NCBI GenBank assembly: GCA_037440125.1
Contig: JBBIUU010000017.1
Location: 1-41,238 of the forward strand
Direction of reading: 5' to 3'
Source: JAKAJA01 sp037440125
GTDB taxonomy: Bacteria > Acidobacteriota > UBA4820 > DSQY01
DNA: 41,238 nucleotides
Below the pieces are notes generated by a model. That model ran no database searches. It saw only the letters and a program-made list of their open reading frames with translations, and was not told where the DNA came from. Positions 6,886-14,357 of this stretch are shown here, in pieces. A program made the translations under genes and the position numbers. The stretch's first letter is position 1. Every line of letters starts with the position of its first letter.

Positions 6886-8376
6886 TCATCCCCTCCCCTG
6901 CATCGCCCTGCGCCAGGCGCTCGGCTGGACGTGCACGGGGCCCGCGGAGGCACCCACCCGCCTCGACGACTCAAGGGCGTAGATGGCGGCCGCGATGTCC
7001 GCCGCCACCGAGGGCTCGGGCCGGCCCATGCTGGGGCCGCCGAAGTGCCGCTCGATGAACCCCGTGTCGAGGTTGCCTCTCCTGAACTCGGGGTGGTCGA
7101 CGATGGCGAGGAGGAAGTCCCGGTTCGTGGTGGTGCCCACGATCTGGAACTCCATGAGCGCGCGGTTCATGGTCGCGGCGCAGGCGTCGCGGTCGCTGCC
7201 CCAGGAGATGACCTTGGCCACCATGGGGTCGTAGTACATGCTCACCTCGCCGCGCGTGAAGGCCGCCGAGTCGACCCGTACGTTCGGGCCCTCGGGGAGG
7301 CGGACCGCCTCGATGCGGCCGGGGCACGGCATGAAGTTCTGGAGCGGATCCTCCGCGTAGATGCGGCACTCCATGGACCAGCCCCGGATGCACACGTCCT
7401 CCTGCCTCAGGCTCAGGGGCGCGCCCTCGGCGACGCGGATCTGCTCGCGCACGAGGTCGATCCCCGTGACCATCTCCGTCACGGCGTGCTCCACCTGGAG
7501 GCGCGTGTTCATCTCCATGAAGAAGAACTCGCCGGACTGGTCCACAAGGAATTCGATGGTCCCCGCGCTGACGTAGCCCACCGCCTTGGCCGCCTGCACC
7601 GCCACCTCGCCCATCATGCGCCGCATCCCGGGCGTCACGAAGGGCGACGGGGCCTCCTCGACGACCTTCTGGTGGCGCCTCTGGATGGAGCACTCGCGCT
7701 CGCCGAGGTAGACGCAGTTGCCGTGGGCGTCGGCGAGGATCTGCACCTCGATGTGCCTCGGCTTCACGACGGCGCGCTCCAGGTACACCGCCCCGTCACC
7801 GAAGGACTTCAAGGCCTCCGACGAGGCGTCGCGGAAGGCGCCGGGCAGGGCCGTCGAGTCGTGCACGAGACGCATGCCCTTGCCGCCGCCCCCCGCCGCG
7901 GCCTTCAGCATGACGGGATAGCCCGTCATCTTCGCGGCCTCGAGCGCGCTATCGGCGTCGGCGAGCGGCTGGAGCGTCCCGGGGATGACGGGCACGCCGG
8001 CCTTCGCCATGATCTGGCGCGCCCGGGTCTTCTCGCCCATGGCGTGGATGGCGGAGGCGGGCGGCCCGATGAAGATGATGCCTGCGTCCTTGCACTTCCT
8101 TGAGAACTCGGCGTTCTCGGACAGGAAGCCGTAGCCGGGGTGGATGGCCCGCGCGCCGGAGCGGAGCGCCACCTCGAGGATGGTGTCCATCCGGAGGTAG
8201 CTCTGCGCCGAAGGGGCCGGGCCGATGCAGTACGCCTCGTCGGCCAGCCTGACATGGCGAGCCGCGCGATCCGCCTCGGAGAAGACGGCCACGCTGGCCA
8301 GCCCCATGTCCTTCAGCGCGCGGAGCACCCGGACGGCGATCTCTCCGCGGTTCGCGATCAGCACCTTCTCGATCAC
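6886..8376 (-). CDS. accC: biotin carboxylase subunit
   Basis: ATP-grasp enzyme that carboxylates protein-bound biotin from bicarbonate and ATP. 496 residues, a little longer than E. coli AccC (449), with an extra C-terminal tail. Seen: IEKVLIANRGEIAVRVLRA at the N terminus, IHPGYGFLSENAEF, the glycine-rich ATP loop KAAAGGGGKGM near residue 160, HIEVQILAD, ECSIQRRHQK and FMEMNTRLQVEHAVTE (catalytic E and R residues). The GTG start at 8376 overlaps the nadB stop (GTGA) and is preceded by GGAGGA; the frame is open further upstream but only as a shadow of nadB. With the following carrier protein it probably works in propionyl-CoA, methylcrotonyl-CoA, acetyl-CoA or a similar carboxylase. Confidence 0.95.
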   Translation of the reverse strand: MIEKVLIANRGEIAVRVLRALKDMGLASVAVFSEADRAARHVRLADEAYCIGPAPSAQSYLRMDTILEVALRSGARAIHPGYGFLSENAEFSRKCKDAGIIFIGPPASAIHAMGEKTRARQIMAKAGVPVIPGTLQPLADADSALEAAKMTGYPVMLKAAAGGGGKGMRLVHDSTALPGAFRDASSEALKSFGDGAVYLERAVVKPRHIEVQILADAHGNCVYLGERECSIQRRHQKVVEEAPSPFVTPGMRRMMGEVAVQAAKAVGYVSAGTIEFLVDQSGEFFFMEMNTRLQVEHAVTEMVTGIDLVREQIRVAEGAPLSLRQEDVCIRGWSMECRIYAEDPLQNFMPCPGRIEAVRLPEGPNVRVDSAAFTRGEVSMYYDPMVAKVISWGSDRDACAATMNRALMEFQIVGTTTNRDFLLAIVDHPEFRRGNLDTGFIERHFGGPSMGRPEPSVAADIAAAIYALESSRRVGASAGPVHVQPSAWRRAMQGRG

Positions 8377-9947
8377 CGGTCGTCCTCCAGGTAGCAAAGG
8401 CCCGCCGGCCGCGCGGCGACCCTCGTGTGGCGCCGCCAGCGCGCGTCGTCGGTCTTCGGGAAGTCCCTTCGGTAGTGCCCTCCGCGGCTCTCCTCGCGGT
8501 AGGCCGCGCACGCAGCGATGGCGTCGCCGAGCGTGGCCATGTTGCACGTCTCCAGCACCCGCCGGTGGGAGGAGCCTCCGCCGAGGTGCATGCGGATCCC
8601 CTCGAGTTCGAGCCGCGCGCGCGCGATGCCCGCGGCGTCCCGTATGATGCCGACGCCGTCCCACATCACCGCCGCGATGCGGCGCCTCAGGGTGTTCACC
8701 ACCTCGAGGTCGCCGCAGCCGTTCAGGTGTGGTGGGGGCACGTCACGGACCGGCGGCGCGGCTCCTGCCTCCCTGAGGGCGGTGCGCACCGCACGCGCGC
8801 CGAAGACGAGGCCCTCGAGGAGCGAGTTGCTCGCGAGGCGGTTGGCCCCGTGCACGCCGGTGCACGCGGACTCCCCCGCCGCGAGGACGCCGGGGACCGA
8901 AGTCCGTCCGTCGAGGTCGGTCTCGATGCCACCCATGGCGTAGTGCGCCGCGGGGTGGACCGGGATGGGCTGGCGGGTCACGTCGAGGCCATACTCGCCC
9001 AGCGTGGCGTAGATCGTCGGGAAGCGCGACTTCACGAAGTCGGGCTTGAGGTGCGTGAGGTCCAGGAACACGGGCCGTCCGCCCGTGCGCTCGATCTCCG
9101 CCACGATGCCCCGCGTCACGACGTCGCGGGGCTGGAGCTCATCCATGAAGCGCTCGCCATCCGCGTTCTTCAGGATGGCCCCCTCGCCGCGCATGCTCTC
9201 GGAGAGCAGGAAGCGGGGCGCGTTCTTCATGAAGAGCGCCGTCGGATGGAACTGCACAAACTCCAGGTCGGACATGACCAGGCCCGCCCGGAGCGCCATC
9301 GCCATGCCATCGCCCGTAGCGACGGCCGGGTTCGTCGATTCCTTGAAGAGGCGGCCCATGCCGCCCGTGGCCACGAGAACGGCCCGCGCAAATACGGGGA
9401 CCGGGCGGTTGTCGGTCTCATCGAGGAGCCACGCGCCCACGCACCGTCTGCCTTCGAGCATCAGGTCCGCCGCGAGGTGGTACGAGAGGATTTGGATGCG
9501 GTCGAGCGTGTGCGCCTTCTCGGTCAGGGTGCGTTCGAGCTCCCGCCCCGTGGCATCGCCCCGGGCGTGGAGGATACGGTTCTGCCCGTGGGCCGCCTCC
9601 CGGGTGAAGTGGAGCCCGCCCCGCTCGCGGTCGAAGGTAGCGCCCCACTCGATGAGCTGGAGGACGGCCCGGGGACCCTCCTCCACGAGCACGCGCACGG
9701 CGTCGGTGCGGCAGAGGCCGTCGCCGGCCTCGAGCGTGTCCTGGAGATGATAGTCGGGCGTGTCGCCCTCGGCGAGGGATGCGGCGATGCCACCCTGAGC
9801 GTATTCGGTGTTCGATTCCCTGAGGCGGTCCTTGGTGGCGATGAGGACCCGCCAGCCTGCACCGGCGGCCTCGATAGCGCCCCGGAGCCCGGCGATTCCC
9901 GAACCGAGGACCAGCAGGTCGCAGGATAGGGCCGGCTTGGCGATCAC
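8373..9947 (-). CDS. nadB: L-aspartate oxidase
   Basis: Flavoprotein oxidising L-aspartate to iminoaspartate, the first step of de novo NAD synthesis. 524 residues, normal length. Seen: Rossmann motif LGSGIAGLRGAIEA near residue 14, SNTEYAQGGIAA near 45, ATGGMGRLF and GDGMAMALRAG, EFVQFHPT near 235, RGEGA, HYAMGGIETD near 350 and the FAD-binding GANRLASNSLLEGLVFG, all conserved in the succinate dehydrogenase/fumarate reductase/NadB family. The NadB identity rests on the SNT/AQGG and LASNSLLE segments and the short C-terminal domain. The GTG start at 9947 has only a weak ribosome-binding site. nadA and nadC are not in the window. It is coupled to accC by a 4-base overlap, an unusual partner. 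Confidence 0.95.
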   Translation of the reverse strand: MIAKPALSCDLLVLGSGIAGLRGAIEAAGAGWRVLIATKDRLRESNTEYAQGGIAASLAEGDTPDYHLQDTLEAGDGLCRTDAVRVLVEEGPRAVLQLIEWGATFDRERGGLHFTREAAHGQNRILHARGDATGRELERTLTEKAHTLDRIQILSYHLAADLMLEGRRCVGAWLLDETDNRPVPVFARAVLVATGGMGRLFKESTNPAVATGDGMAMALRAGLVMSDLEFVQFHPTALFMKNAPRFLLSESMRGEGAILKNADGERFMDELQPRDVVTRGIVAEIERTGGRPVFLDLTHLKPDFVKSRFPTIYATLGEYGLDVTRQPIPVHPAAHYAMGGIETDLDGRTSVPGVLAAGESACTGVHGANRLASNSLLEGLVFGARAVRTALREAGAAPPVRDVPPPHLNGCGDLEVVNTLRRRIAAVMWDGVGIIRDAAGIARARLELEGIRMHLGGGSSHRRVLETCNMATLGDAIAACAAYREESRGGHYRRDFPKTDDARWRRHTRVAARPAGLCYLEDDR

Positions 9948-10077
9948 GCGAGGCCCCGGGGTCCGGGCGGAAGCACCGCCACGAGTGTTCGGACCGTTCC
10001 CCGCCGCGCCAACCGCATGTTCGCTCCTGCCGGAAGCGTCATTCTATCGGAGGGACGCCGCCACGGCAACGACCGCG

Positions 10078-10114
10078 AAAAAGGATAAGCGGGTGGGCCG
10101 AAGCCCACCCGCTT
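10078..10114 (-). terminator. intrinsic terminator of the cytochrome gene
   Basis: On the minus strand a perfect 12-bp GC-rich stem closes a stable TTCG tetraloop (10099-10102) and is followed by TTATCCTTTTT. It starts about 24 bases after the cytochrome stop and isolates that gene from nadB. Confidence 0.85.
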
Positions 10115-10137
10115 TGCGCGAACAGAAGGTGAGGTGC

Positions 10138-10497
10138 TTACTTCGCCTTGTGGGCGTGCACCTTGGCGAACAGCGCGTCGGTCATGGCGGGGACCTTGTC
10201 CTTGCCGTGGCACTTCGCGCAGGCGGCCTTGTCGGGAAGGATGAGGCCGGCGGCCTTGGCGGCGGCGGGATCCTTCATGATGGACATCTTCATGTAGTCG
10301 CTGCCCGGGCCGTGGCAGGTCTCGCACTCGACTTTGGGGGTCTGCGCCGCGTGCTTCGACGCGACCCAGGAATCGTACTGGACCTTGTGGCACATCTTGC
10401 ACTTCTCGGCGCCGACGGCGGTCGGAGCGGCGGTGACCGTGAGCACGAACAGCAGGGCCACGGCGACCACGTGCGAAAGGATGAGTACCTTCTTCAT
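10138..10497 (-). CDS. secreted three-heme c-type cytochrome
   Basis: Small electron-transfer protein, 119 residues. Seen: a signal peptide (MKKVLILSHVVAVALLF..., cleavage probably near the AVGA-E site at residue 30) and three CxxCH heme-attachment motifs: CKMCH (33-37), CETCH (58-62) and CAKCH (93-97). Extra histidines (H49, H104-region and C-terminal HAH) can supply distal ligands. This resembles small cytochrome c554/c-type multiheme domains of periplasmic electron transfer. The ATG at 10497 is set by AGAGGAGG seven bases upstream; the frame is open further upstream without similarity to anything. It is monocistronic, with its own promoter (10558-10586) and terminator (10078-10114). The electron partner is unknown. 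Confidence 0.93.
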   Translation of the reverse strand: MKKVLILSHVVAVALLFVLTVTAAPTAVGAEKCKMCHKVQYDSWVASKHAAQTPKVECETCHGPGSDYMKMSIMKDPAAAKAAGLILPDKAACAKCHGKDKVPAMTDALFAKVHAHKAK

Positions 10498-10557
10498 GCC
10501 GTACCTCCTCTGAAAATCCCCTGAATGGTGACTTCGAATCCCCAATCCGACGGTGAA

Positions 10558-10586
10558 ATCATAAACGTTTTTTTCCCCCTTGGCAA
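10558..10586 (-). promoter_or_regulatory. sigma-70 promoter of the cytochrome gene
   Basis: On the minus strand TTGCCA (10586-10581) and TATGAT (10563-10558) are exactly 17 bases apart; the spacer includes a run of seven A. Transcription would start near 10550, about 53 bases before the ATG. Confidence 0.78.
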
Positions 10587-11460
10587 GCGGGAGAACCCAC
10601 GTCCCGCTAAGGTTGGCGCCATTCGCCTCACTGCCAGATTGGCGCACCCGCCAGCCAGCATATTTTGTACCGCCATCCATTTTCCTGATCACCTCGGCCT
10701 TCCTGCCGCCGAGGGAGAAGGCCCTCGGCGTTCCGACACCAGACGGAGCAACCGCCGTGCCATAGACTGCGCGACGTAATGGATTGGAATCTAAGGGAGT
10801 TTCCCTCGTCGCACCGGTGGACCCCGGCCCACCGGACACTCCCGTGTCCTTCGCAGCAGACAACTCCTGCGCCTCCTTGCTTCCGCTAAGGCGAGTTCGT
10901 CCGATGCGAGAACCGTACCCGATGGCAACTGTTCTTCGTCCGCGACATGGTGCGCGCTCGATGGGTGCCGCGCCTGCGGAGCGCAGCGTGAGCAGGCGGC
11001 GTCCCGACGCCGGTGGGCCTATGGCAAGGAAGCCGAGCGGCCTGGGCCGACACGTACTGGTGTACTTGGAGCGCCCAAGGCCGCGATGGCTGACGCCGCC
11101 AGAGGTCCGGCGCCGTCGGCGCGGGAAGGAAGGGGGGTGGCGGGTATGGACTGAACTGGGCAGGCCGGGAGGCCCGAAGGGCTTCCGGGCGAGCGAGGCG
11201 GCGAGAGGAAAGGCATCGGGGGGTTAGATTGGACGCGCGTCGGGGAGAGGCCCGTCTTACGAACCTCAATCCCGATCCCACGCCTTTCCGAACGCCGCCC
11301 ATCGCCCGGAACCCAGCGCTGAAAGCGCCTGGCCGGCCTGCCCTGAGCTACGTCAGACCATTTAGCGGGGTTGGCACGCCCCATTCGAATGTGCACTGCG
11401 CAACGGGAATTTCTCGCCCAGGCATGCGTGCAGAAGGAAGAGCTTCAACGAGGCTCAAAA
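10587..11460. other. noncoding stretch of about 0.9 kb
   Basis: Between the cytochrome promoter and the tRNA terminator. Several open frames exist on both strands but none has a good ribosome-binding site, a recognisable domain or the codon pattern of neighbouring genes. Small GC-rich hairpins such as the one around 11165-11195 occur. I looked for RNase P RNA, tmRNA and SRP RNA signatures and saw none. It could hold a degraded gene or an unrecognised RNA. Confidence 0.5.
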
Positions 11461-11464
11461 CGCG

Positions 11465-11486
11465 AAAAGGGAGGCGCCGCCTCCCT
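11465..11486 (-). terminator. intrinsic terminator of the tRNA-His/tRNA-Arg unit
   Basis: On the minus strand GGGAGGC/GCCTCCC (with one further A-T pair) closes a GGC loop and is followed by TTTTCGCGTTTT. It lies about 10 bases after the 3' end of tRNA-Arg(CCG). Confidence 0.82.
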
Positions 11487-11496
11487 CTCTAGTGCG

Positions 11497-11573
11497 TGGT
11501 GCGCCCGGCGAGATTCGAACTCACGACCCCTGCCTCCGGAGGGCAGTGCTCTATCCAGCTGAGCTACGGGCGC
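11497..11573 (-). tRNA. tRNA-Arg (anticodon CCG)
   Basis: Full cloverleaf on the minus strand: acceptor GCGCCCG/CGGGCGC, anticodon stem CTGCC/GGCAG around CTCCGGA (anticodon CCG, reads CGG), T-loop GTTCGAATC, discriminator A and encoded CCA. It is 15 bases downstream of tRNA-His and shares its terminator. Confidence 0.98.
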
Positions 11574-11588
11574 CCTTGAAAACGAGAA

Positions 11589-11665
11589 TGGGGTGAGCGA
11601 CGGGGATTGAACCCGCGACAACCGGAGCCACAGTCCGGGGCTCTACCAGCTGAGCTACGCTCACC
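11589..11665 (-). tRNA. tRNA-His (anticodon GTG)
   Basis: Cloverleaf on the minus strand with anticodon loop CTGTGGC (GTG). The acceptor has the tRNA-His hallmark of an extra 5' G (G-1, at 11665) paired to discriminator C (11592); acceptor stem GTGAGCG/CGCTCAC; CCA is encoded. It is first in a two-tRNA unit with tRNA-Arg(CCG). Confidence 0.98.
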
Positions 11666-11782
11666 GTACGGCGGGGTGATCACCACCGACCATTAAAGGT
11701 ACACCGGACGGGCATTACGGTCAAGGGAGCGGGCCTCCGGCGGCGGCGATGCGGTATGATGACTGCCTCGGAGGGAACGACC

Positions 11783-12127
11783 ATGGCCGACTGCCTCTTC
11801 TGCAAGATCGCCGCGGGCGAGATCCCCAGCCGCCGGGTGTACGCGGACGACCGTTTCTACGCGTTCGAGGACATCCATCCGCAGGCGCCGACCCACTTTC
11901 TCATCGTGCCGCGCAAGCACATCCCCACGCTGGACGACCTCTCCCAGGGCGACGGCGCCCTCGTGGGCGACCTCGTCCTCCTCGCTTCCAAGCTCGCCCG
12001 GGACAGGGGCCTCGGCGAGAGCGGCTACCGGCTGGCCATCAACTGCCGGGAGGGCGCGGGCCAGACGGTGTTCCACCTCCACGCGCACGTGCTCGGCGGG
12101 CGCGAGTTCCGCTGGCCGCCGGGATGA
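11783..12127 (+). CDS. HIT family (HinT-like) nucleotide phosphoramidase
   Basis: Histidine-triad protein, probably a purine nucleoside phosphoramidase that hydrolyses AMP-NH2-type or aminoacyl-AMP conjugates. 114 residues from the ATG at 11783, normal HinT length. Seen: CLFCKIAAGEIPSRRVY at the N terminus, FEDIHPQAPTHFLIVPRKHI in the middle, and the C-terminal triad HLHAHVLGG with three alternating histidines. The start is chosen for GGAGGG at 11770-11775; an in-frame ATG nine codons upstream lacks a site. A TATGAT at 11755-11760 could be the -10 of its promoter but no good -35 is seen. An 8-base tandem repeat begins five bases after its stop. Confidence 0.95.
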   Translation: MADCLFCKIAAGEIPSRRVYADDRFYAFEDIHPQAPTHFLIVPRKHIPTLDDLSQGDGALVGDLVLLASKLARDRGLGESGYRLAINCREGAGQTVFHLHAHVLGGREFRWPPG

Positions 12128-12131
12128 AGAT

Positions 12132-12163
12132 GGAGCTGGGGAGCTGGAGATATGGGGACCCGG
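12132..12163 (+). repeat. 8-base tandem repeat after the HIT gene
   Basis: Four consecutive 8-base units: GGAGCTGG, GGAGCTGG, AGATATGG, GGACCCGG. The first two are identical and the others drift. It starts five bases after a stop codon, as at several other sites in the window. Confidence 0.7.
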
Positions 12164-12187
12164 TGAGGAGAGGTCTCTAGGGCGGCC

Positions 12188-12706
12188 ATGGCGACGGAGC
12201 AAGGCATCCTCCAGGCGTTGTGGGGCGAGGTCCGGCCTGCCATAGAGACCCGGTCCTCGGACCTCGTGCGGCCGTGCGTGGCCCTCATCAACCGCCACAA
12301 GACGGCGGAGGCCCTCTCCCGTTTCGCGGAGGTCCTCGCCCTGCCCGCCGAACGGGAGCTCGAGGTCCTGGCGAGCCTCTCGCGACGCGCCCTCGGACGG
12401 AGAGCGCCGAACCCGAACGGGAATGCGGCCCGCGCCGGCCTCTGGAGGGACCTCGTCGCCGCGGCCCCGGAGCGCTGGGCGAACTGCAGGGTCTTCCTGG
12501 ACGAGCCTCTGCCCGACCGCGTATGGCTCCTGCGCCGCGGCTCTTGGATCCTGTACCGCTGGGATGGGACCCGGTTTGCGGGAGCCTCTCTGGACCAGGT
12601 CAGGGAACGGGTCTCGGCCGGGCGGCTCGGCGCCGCCGACGCCATGCTGAGCGTGAGGGTGTACGGCGTGGAGCTGCCCAACCCCAAGCTGCCGCCCGTG
12701 GCCTGA
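12188..12706 (+). CDS. hypothetical protein
   Basis: 172 residues, not recognised. No signal peptide or membrane segment. The first ~75 residues are predicted helical and rich in Ala, Leu, Arg and Glu; the second half looks alpha/beta with several tryptophans (WLLRRGSWILYRWDG near residue 110-125). The codon pattern (G/C in third position) matches neighbouring genes, which supports real coding. It sits between the HIT protein and the metallo-hydrolase on the same strand, 60 bases after the HIT stop. The ribosome-binding site is weak (AGGGCGG). No function is proposed. Confidence 0.7.
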   Translation: MATEQGILQALWGEVRPAIETRSSDLVRPCVALINRHKTAEALSRFAEVLALPAERELEVLASLSRRALGRRAPNPNGNAARAGLWRDLVAAAPERWANCRVFLDEPLPDRVWLLRRGSWILYRWDGTRFAGASLDQVRERVSAGRLGAADAMLSVRVYGVELPNPKLPPVA

Positions 12707-12835
12707 GCATCTCTCGTCCCGGTGGACGGTTCCTGCCTATCGTGTTAGGATTCAAGGGGTTTTGGGGGCGGCCCGGGGAGAAATAGGGCCGTCTTCCGGG
12801 GTGTTCCAACACCTCTGGTTCATGGGAAGGTGCGG

Positions 12836-13489
12836 ATGCGCGTCGGGCTGAAGATCGAAGCGTTCCAGGTGGGGCCCCTCGAGAACAACGCCTACCTCGT
12901 CGTGGACGAGACGGCGAAGGAGTGCGTCCTCGTGGACCCCGGCATGGACAGCGAGCCCATCGCCGACCTCATCCGCGGGCGGGGCCTGCGTCTCACCGCC
13001 CTGCTCAACACCCACGCCCATTTCGACCACACTTACGCCAACGGTTACTTCCTGGAGGCCTTCGGCTGTCCCCTGCTCCTGCACGAGGCGGACCTGGAGC
13101 TCCTGAGGGATATGTCCCGGCACGCCGAGGCTTTCGGGTTCCCGGGACGCACTAGCCCCGATCCCACCGAGTTCCTGCGGGAAGGGCAAGACATAAATGT
13201 GGGGGGCGGCGCCCTCCGCGTGGCGCACACGCCCGGGCACACCCGCGGCGGGGTGTGCTTCCTGTCCCAGGGTCAAGCGATCACGGGCGATACGCTCTTC
13301 GCCCAGTCCATCGGCAGAACCGACCTGCCGGGCGGCGACTACGACCAGCTGGTGACCTCCATCCAGAGGTCGCTCTACACGCTGCCCGAATCGACGGAAG
13401 TGCACCCGGGGCACGGGCCCGCGACCCTCATAGGCTACGAGAAGCGACACAACCCATTCGTGAAGGGGCTGCCCTCCCATGTGCTCTGA
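12836..13489 (+). CDS. metallo-beta-lactamase-fold hydrolase (glyoxalase II-like)
   Basis: Dinuclear-metal hydrolase of the YcbL/GloB-like group, probably cleaving a thioester or similar ester in the cytoplasm. About 217 residues from the ATG at 12836; a GTG two codons upstream (12830) is possible, but GGAAGG fits the ATG better. Seen: NAYLVVDE, LVDPGMDSE, metal motif NTHAHFDHTYAN (HxHxDH) near residue 58-65, HTPGHTRGGVCF (third metal His) near 130, ITGDTLF (bridging Asp) near 148 and EVHPGHGP (last metal His) near 190. It lacks the ~45-residue C-terminal substrate domain of true glyoxalase II. It precedes a radical SAM gene and rny on the same strand. Confidence 0.93.
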   Translation: MRVGLKIEAFQVGPLENNAYLVVDETAKECVLVDPGMDSEPIADLIRGRGLRLTALLNTHAHFDHTYANGYFLEAFGCPLLLHEADLELLRDMSRHAEAFGFPGRTSPDPTEFLREGQDINVGGGALRVAHTPGHTRGGVCFLSQGQAITGDTLFAQSIGRTDLPGGDYDQLVTSIQRSLYTLPESTEVHPGHGPATLIGYEKRHNPFVKGLPSHVL

Positions 13490-13533
13490 TCGCCACCGCG
13501 AGCGCTCGGCGGGCCCCCCGGGGAGCCAGGACC

Positions 13534-14331
13534 GTGGCGCGCACCGCACCCGCTGAAACCATCCCGCTCCAGAAGGGTATCCTTTACGGCCCGGTGCTGT
13601 CGCGGCGCCTGGGGCGCTCCCTCGGGCTGAACATCCTGCCCGACGAGATCAAGGTCTGCTCGCTCGACTGCGGCTACTGCCAGTACTCCTGGACAGGGCT
13701 GCTCTCGGTGCGCCCCTCCCAGTTCGCCTCCTTCCTCCCCACCCGGGAGGAGATCCGGGCCACCCTCGAGGCGGAGCTCGTGAAGCTCCGGAAGAAGGGT
13801 ACGCCCCCCGACACCATCACCTTCTCGGGGAACGGCGAGGCCACGCTGCACCCGGATTTCCCCGCCATCGCGGCGGACGTGAGGGACCTCCGGGACGCCC
13901 ACGCGCCGGGGTGCCGCACCGCCATCCTCTCCAACGCCACCACCGTGGGGGACCCCGCCATCCGGCGGGCGCTCCTCCTGCTAGACGACCCCATCCTCAA
14001 GCTCGACACGGCGCGCGCGGCGACTTTCGAGGCGCTCAACGGCCCGGCGAAGGGCGTGAGCCTCGAGGCCGTCGTGGGCGGCCTCAAGGCCATGGAGGGC
14101 CGTTTCATCCTGCAGGCGCTCTTCGTCCGAGGGCGCGTGGACAACAGCACCGAGGACGAGGTGGCGGACTGGGTCCGACTCGTTTCCGAGCTCAACCCCC
14201 GGAGCGTCCAGGTCTACACCCTGGACCGCGGGCCCGCGGACGGGCGCCTCAGCCCCGTCTTCGCCGCCCGGCTCCGGGCCATCGCCGCCGCGCTACGGAG
14301 CGCGGGGCTTGACGCATATGCCTTCGTCTGA
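13534..14331 (+). CDS. radical SAM protein, COG0731-like
   Basis: 265-residue radical SAM enzyme. Seen: GPVLSRRLGRSLGLN near residue 18, KVCSLDCGYCQYSWTG with the 4Fe-4S cysteines spaced CxxxCxxC near 40-50, TFSGNGEATLHPDF near 95 (SAM-binding glycine motif) and RSVQVYTLDRGP near 220. This matches the family of small bacterial proteins grouped with wyosine-base synthase Fe-S oxidoreductases; the bacterial members have no established substrate. The GTG start at 13534 follows GGGGAGCCAGGA. The frame stays open upstream into the metallo-hydrolase gene, but that part is out of frame with it. It is 26 bases upstream of rny. Confidence 0.85.
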   Translation: MARTAPAETIPLQKGILYGPVLSRRLGRSLGLNILPDEIKVCSLDCGYCQYSWTGLLSVRPSQFASFLPTREEIRATLEAELVKLRKKGTPPDTITFSGNGEATLHPDFPAIAADVRDLRDAHAPGCRTAILSNATTVGDPAIRRALLLLDDPILKLDTARAATFEALNGPAKGVSLEAVVGGLKAMEGRFILQALFVRGRVDNSTEDEVADWVRLVSELNPRSVQVYTLDRGPADGRLSPVFAARLRAIAAALRSAGLDAYAFV

Positions 14332-14357
14332 CGCCACACCCATGGAGGTGAACACCC

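Noticed and set aside
10784..11460. Open frames of 87-147 codons in the stretch upstream of the cytochrome
   Set aside because: No ribosome-binding sites, no motif, arginine/proline-rich composition typical of frames in GC-rich noncoding DNA.
10498..11460. RNase P RNA, tmRNA or SRP RNA in the silent stretch
   Set aside because: The conserved core signatures of these RNAs were looked for by eye and not found on either strand.
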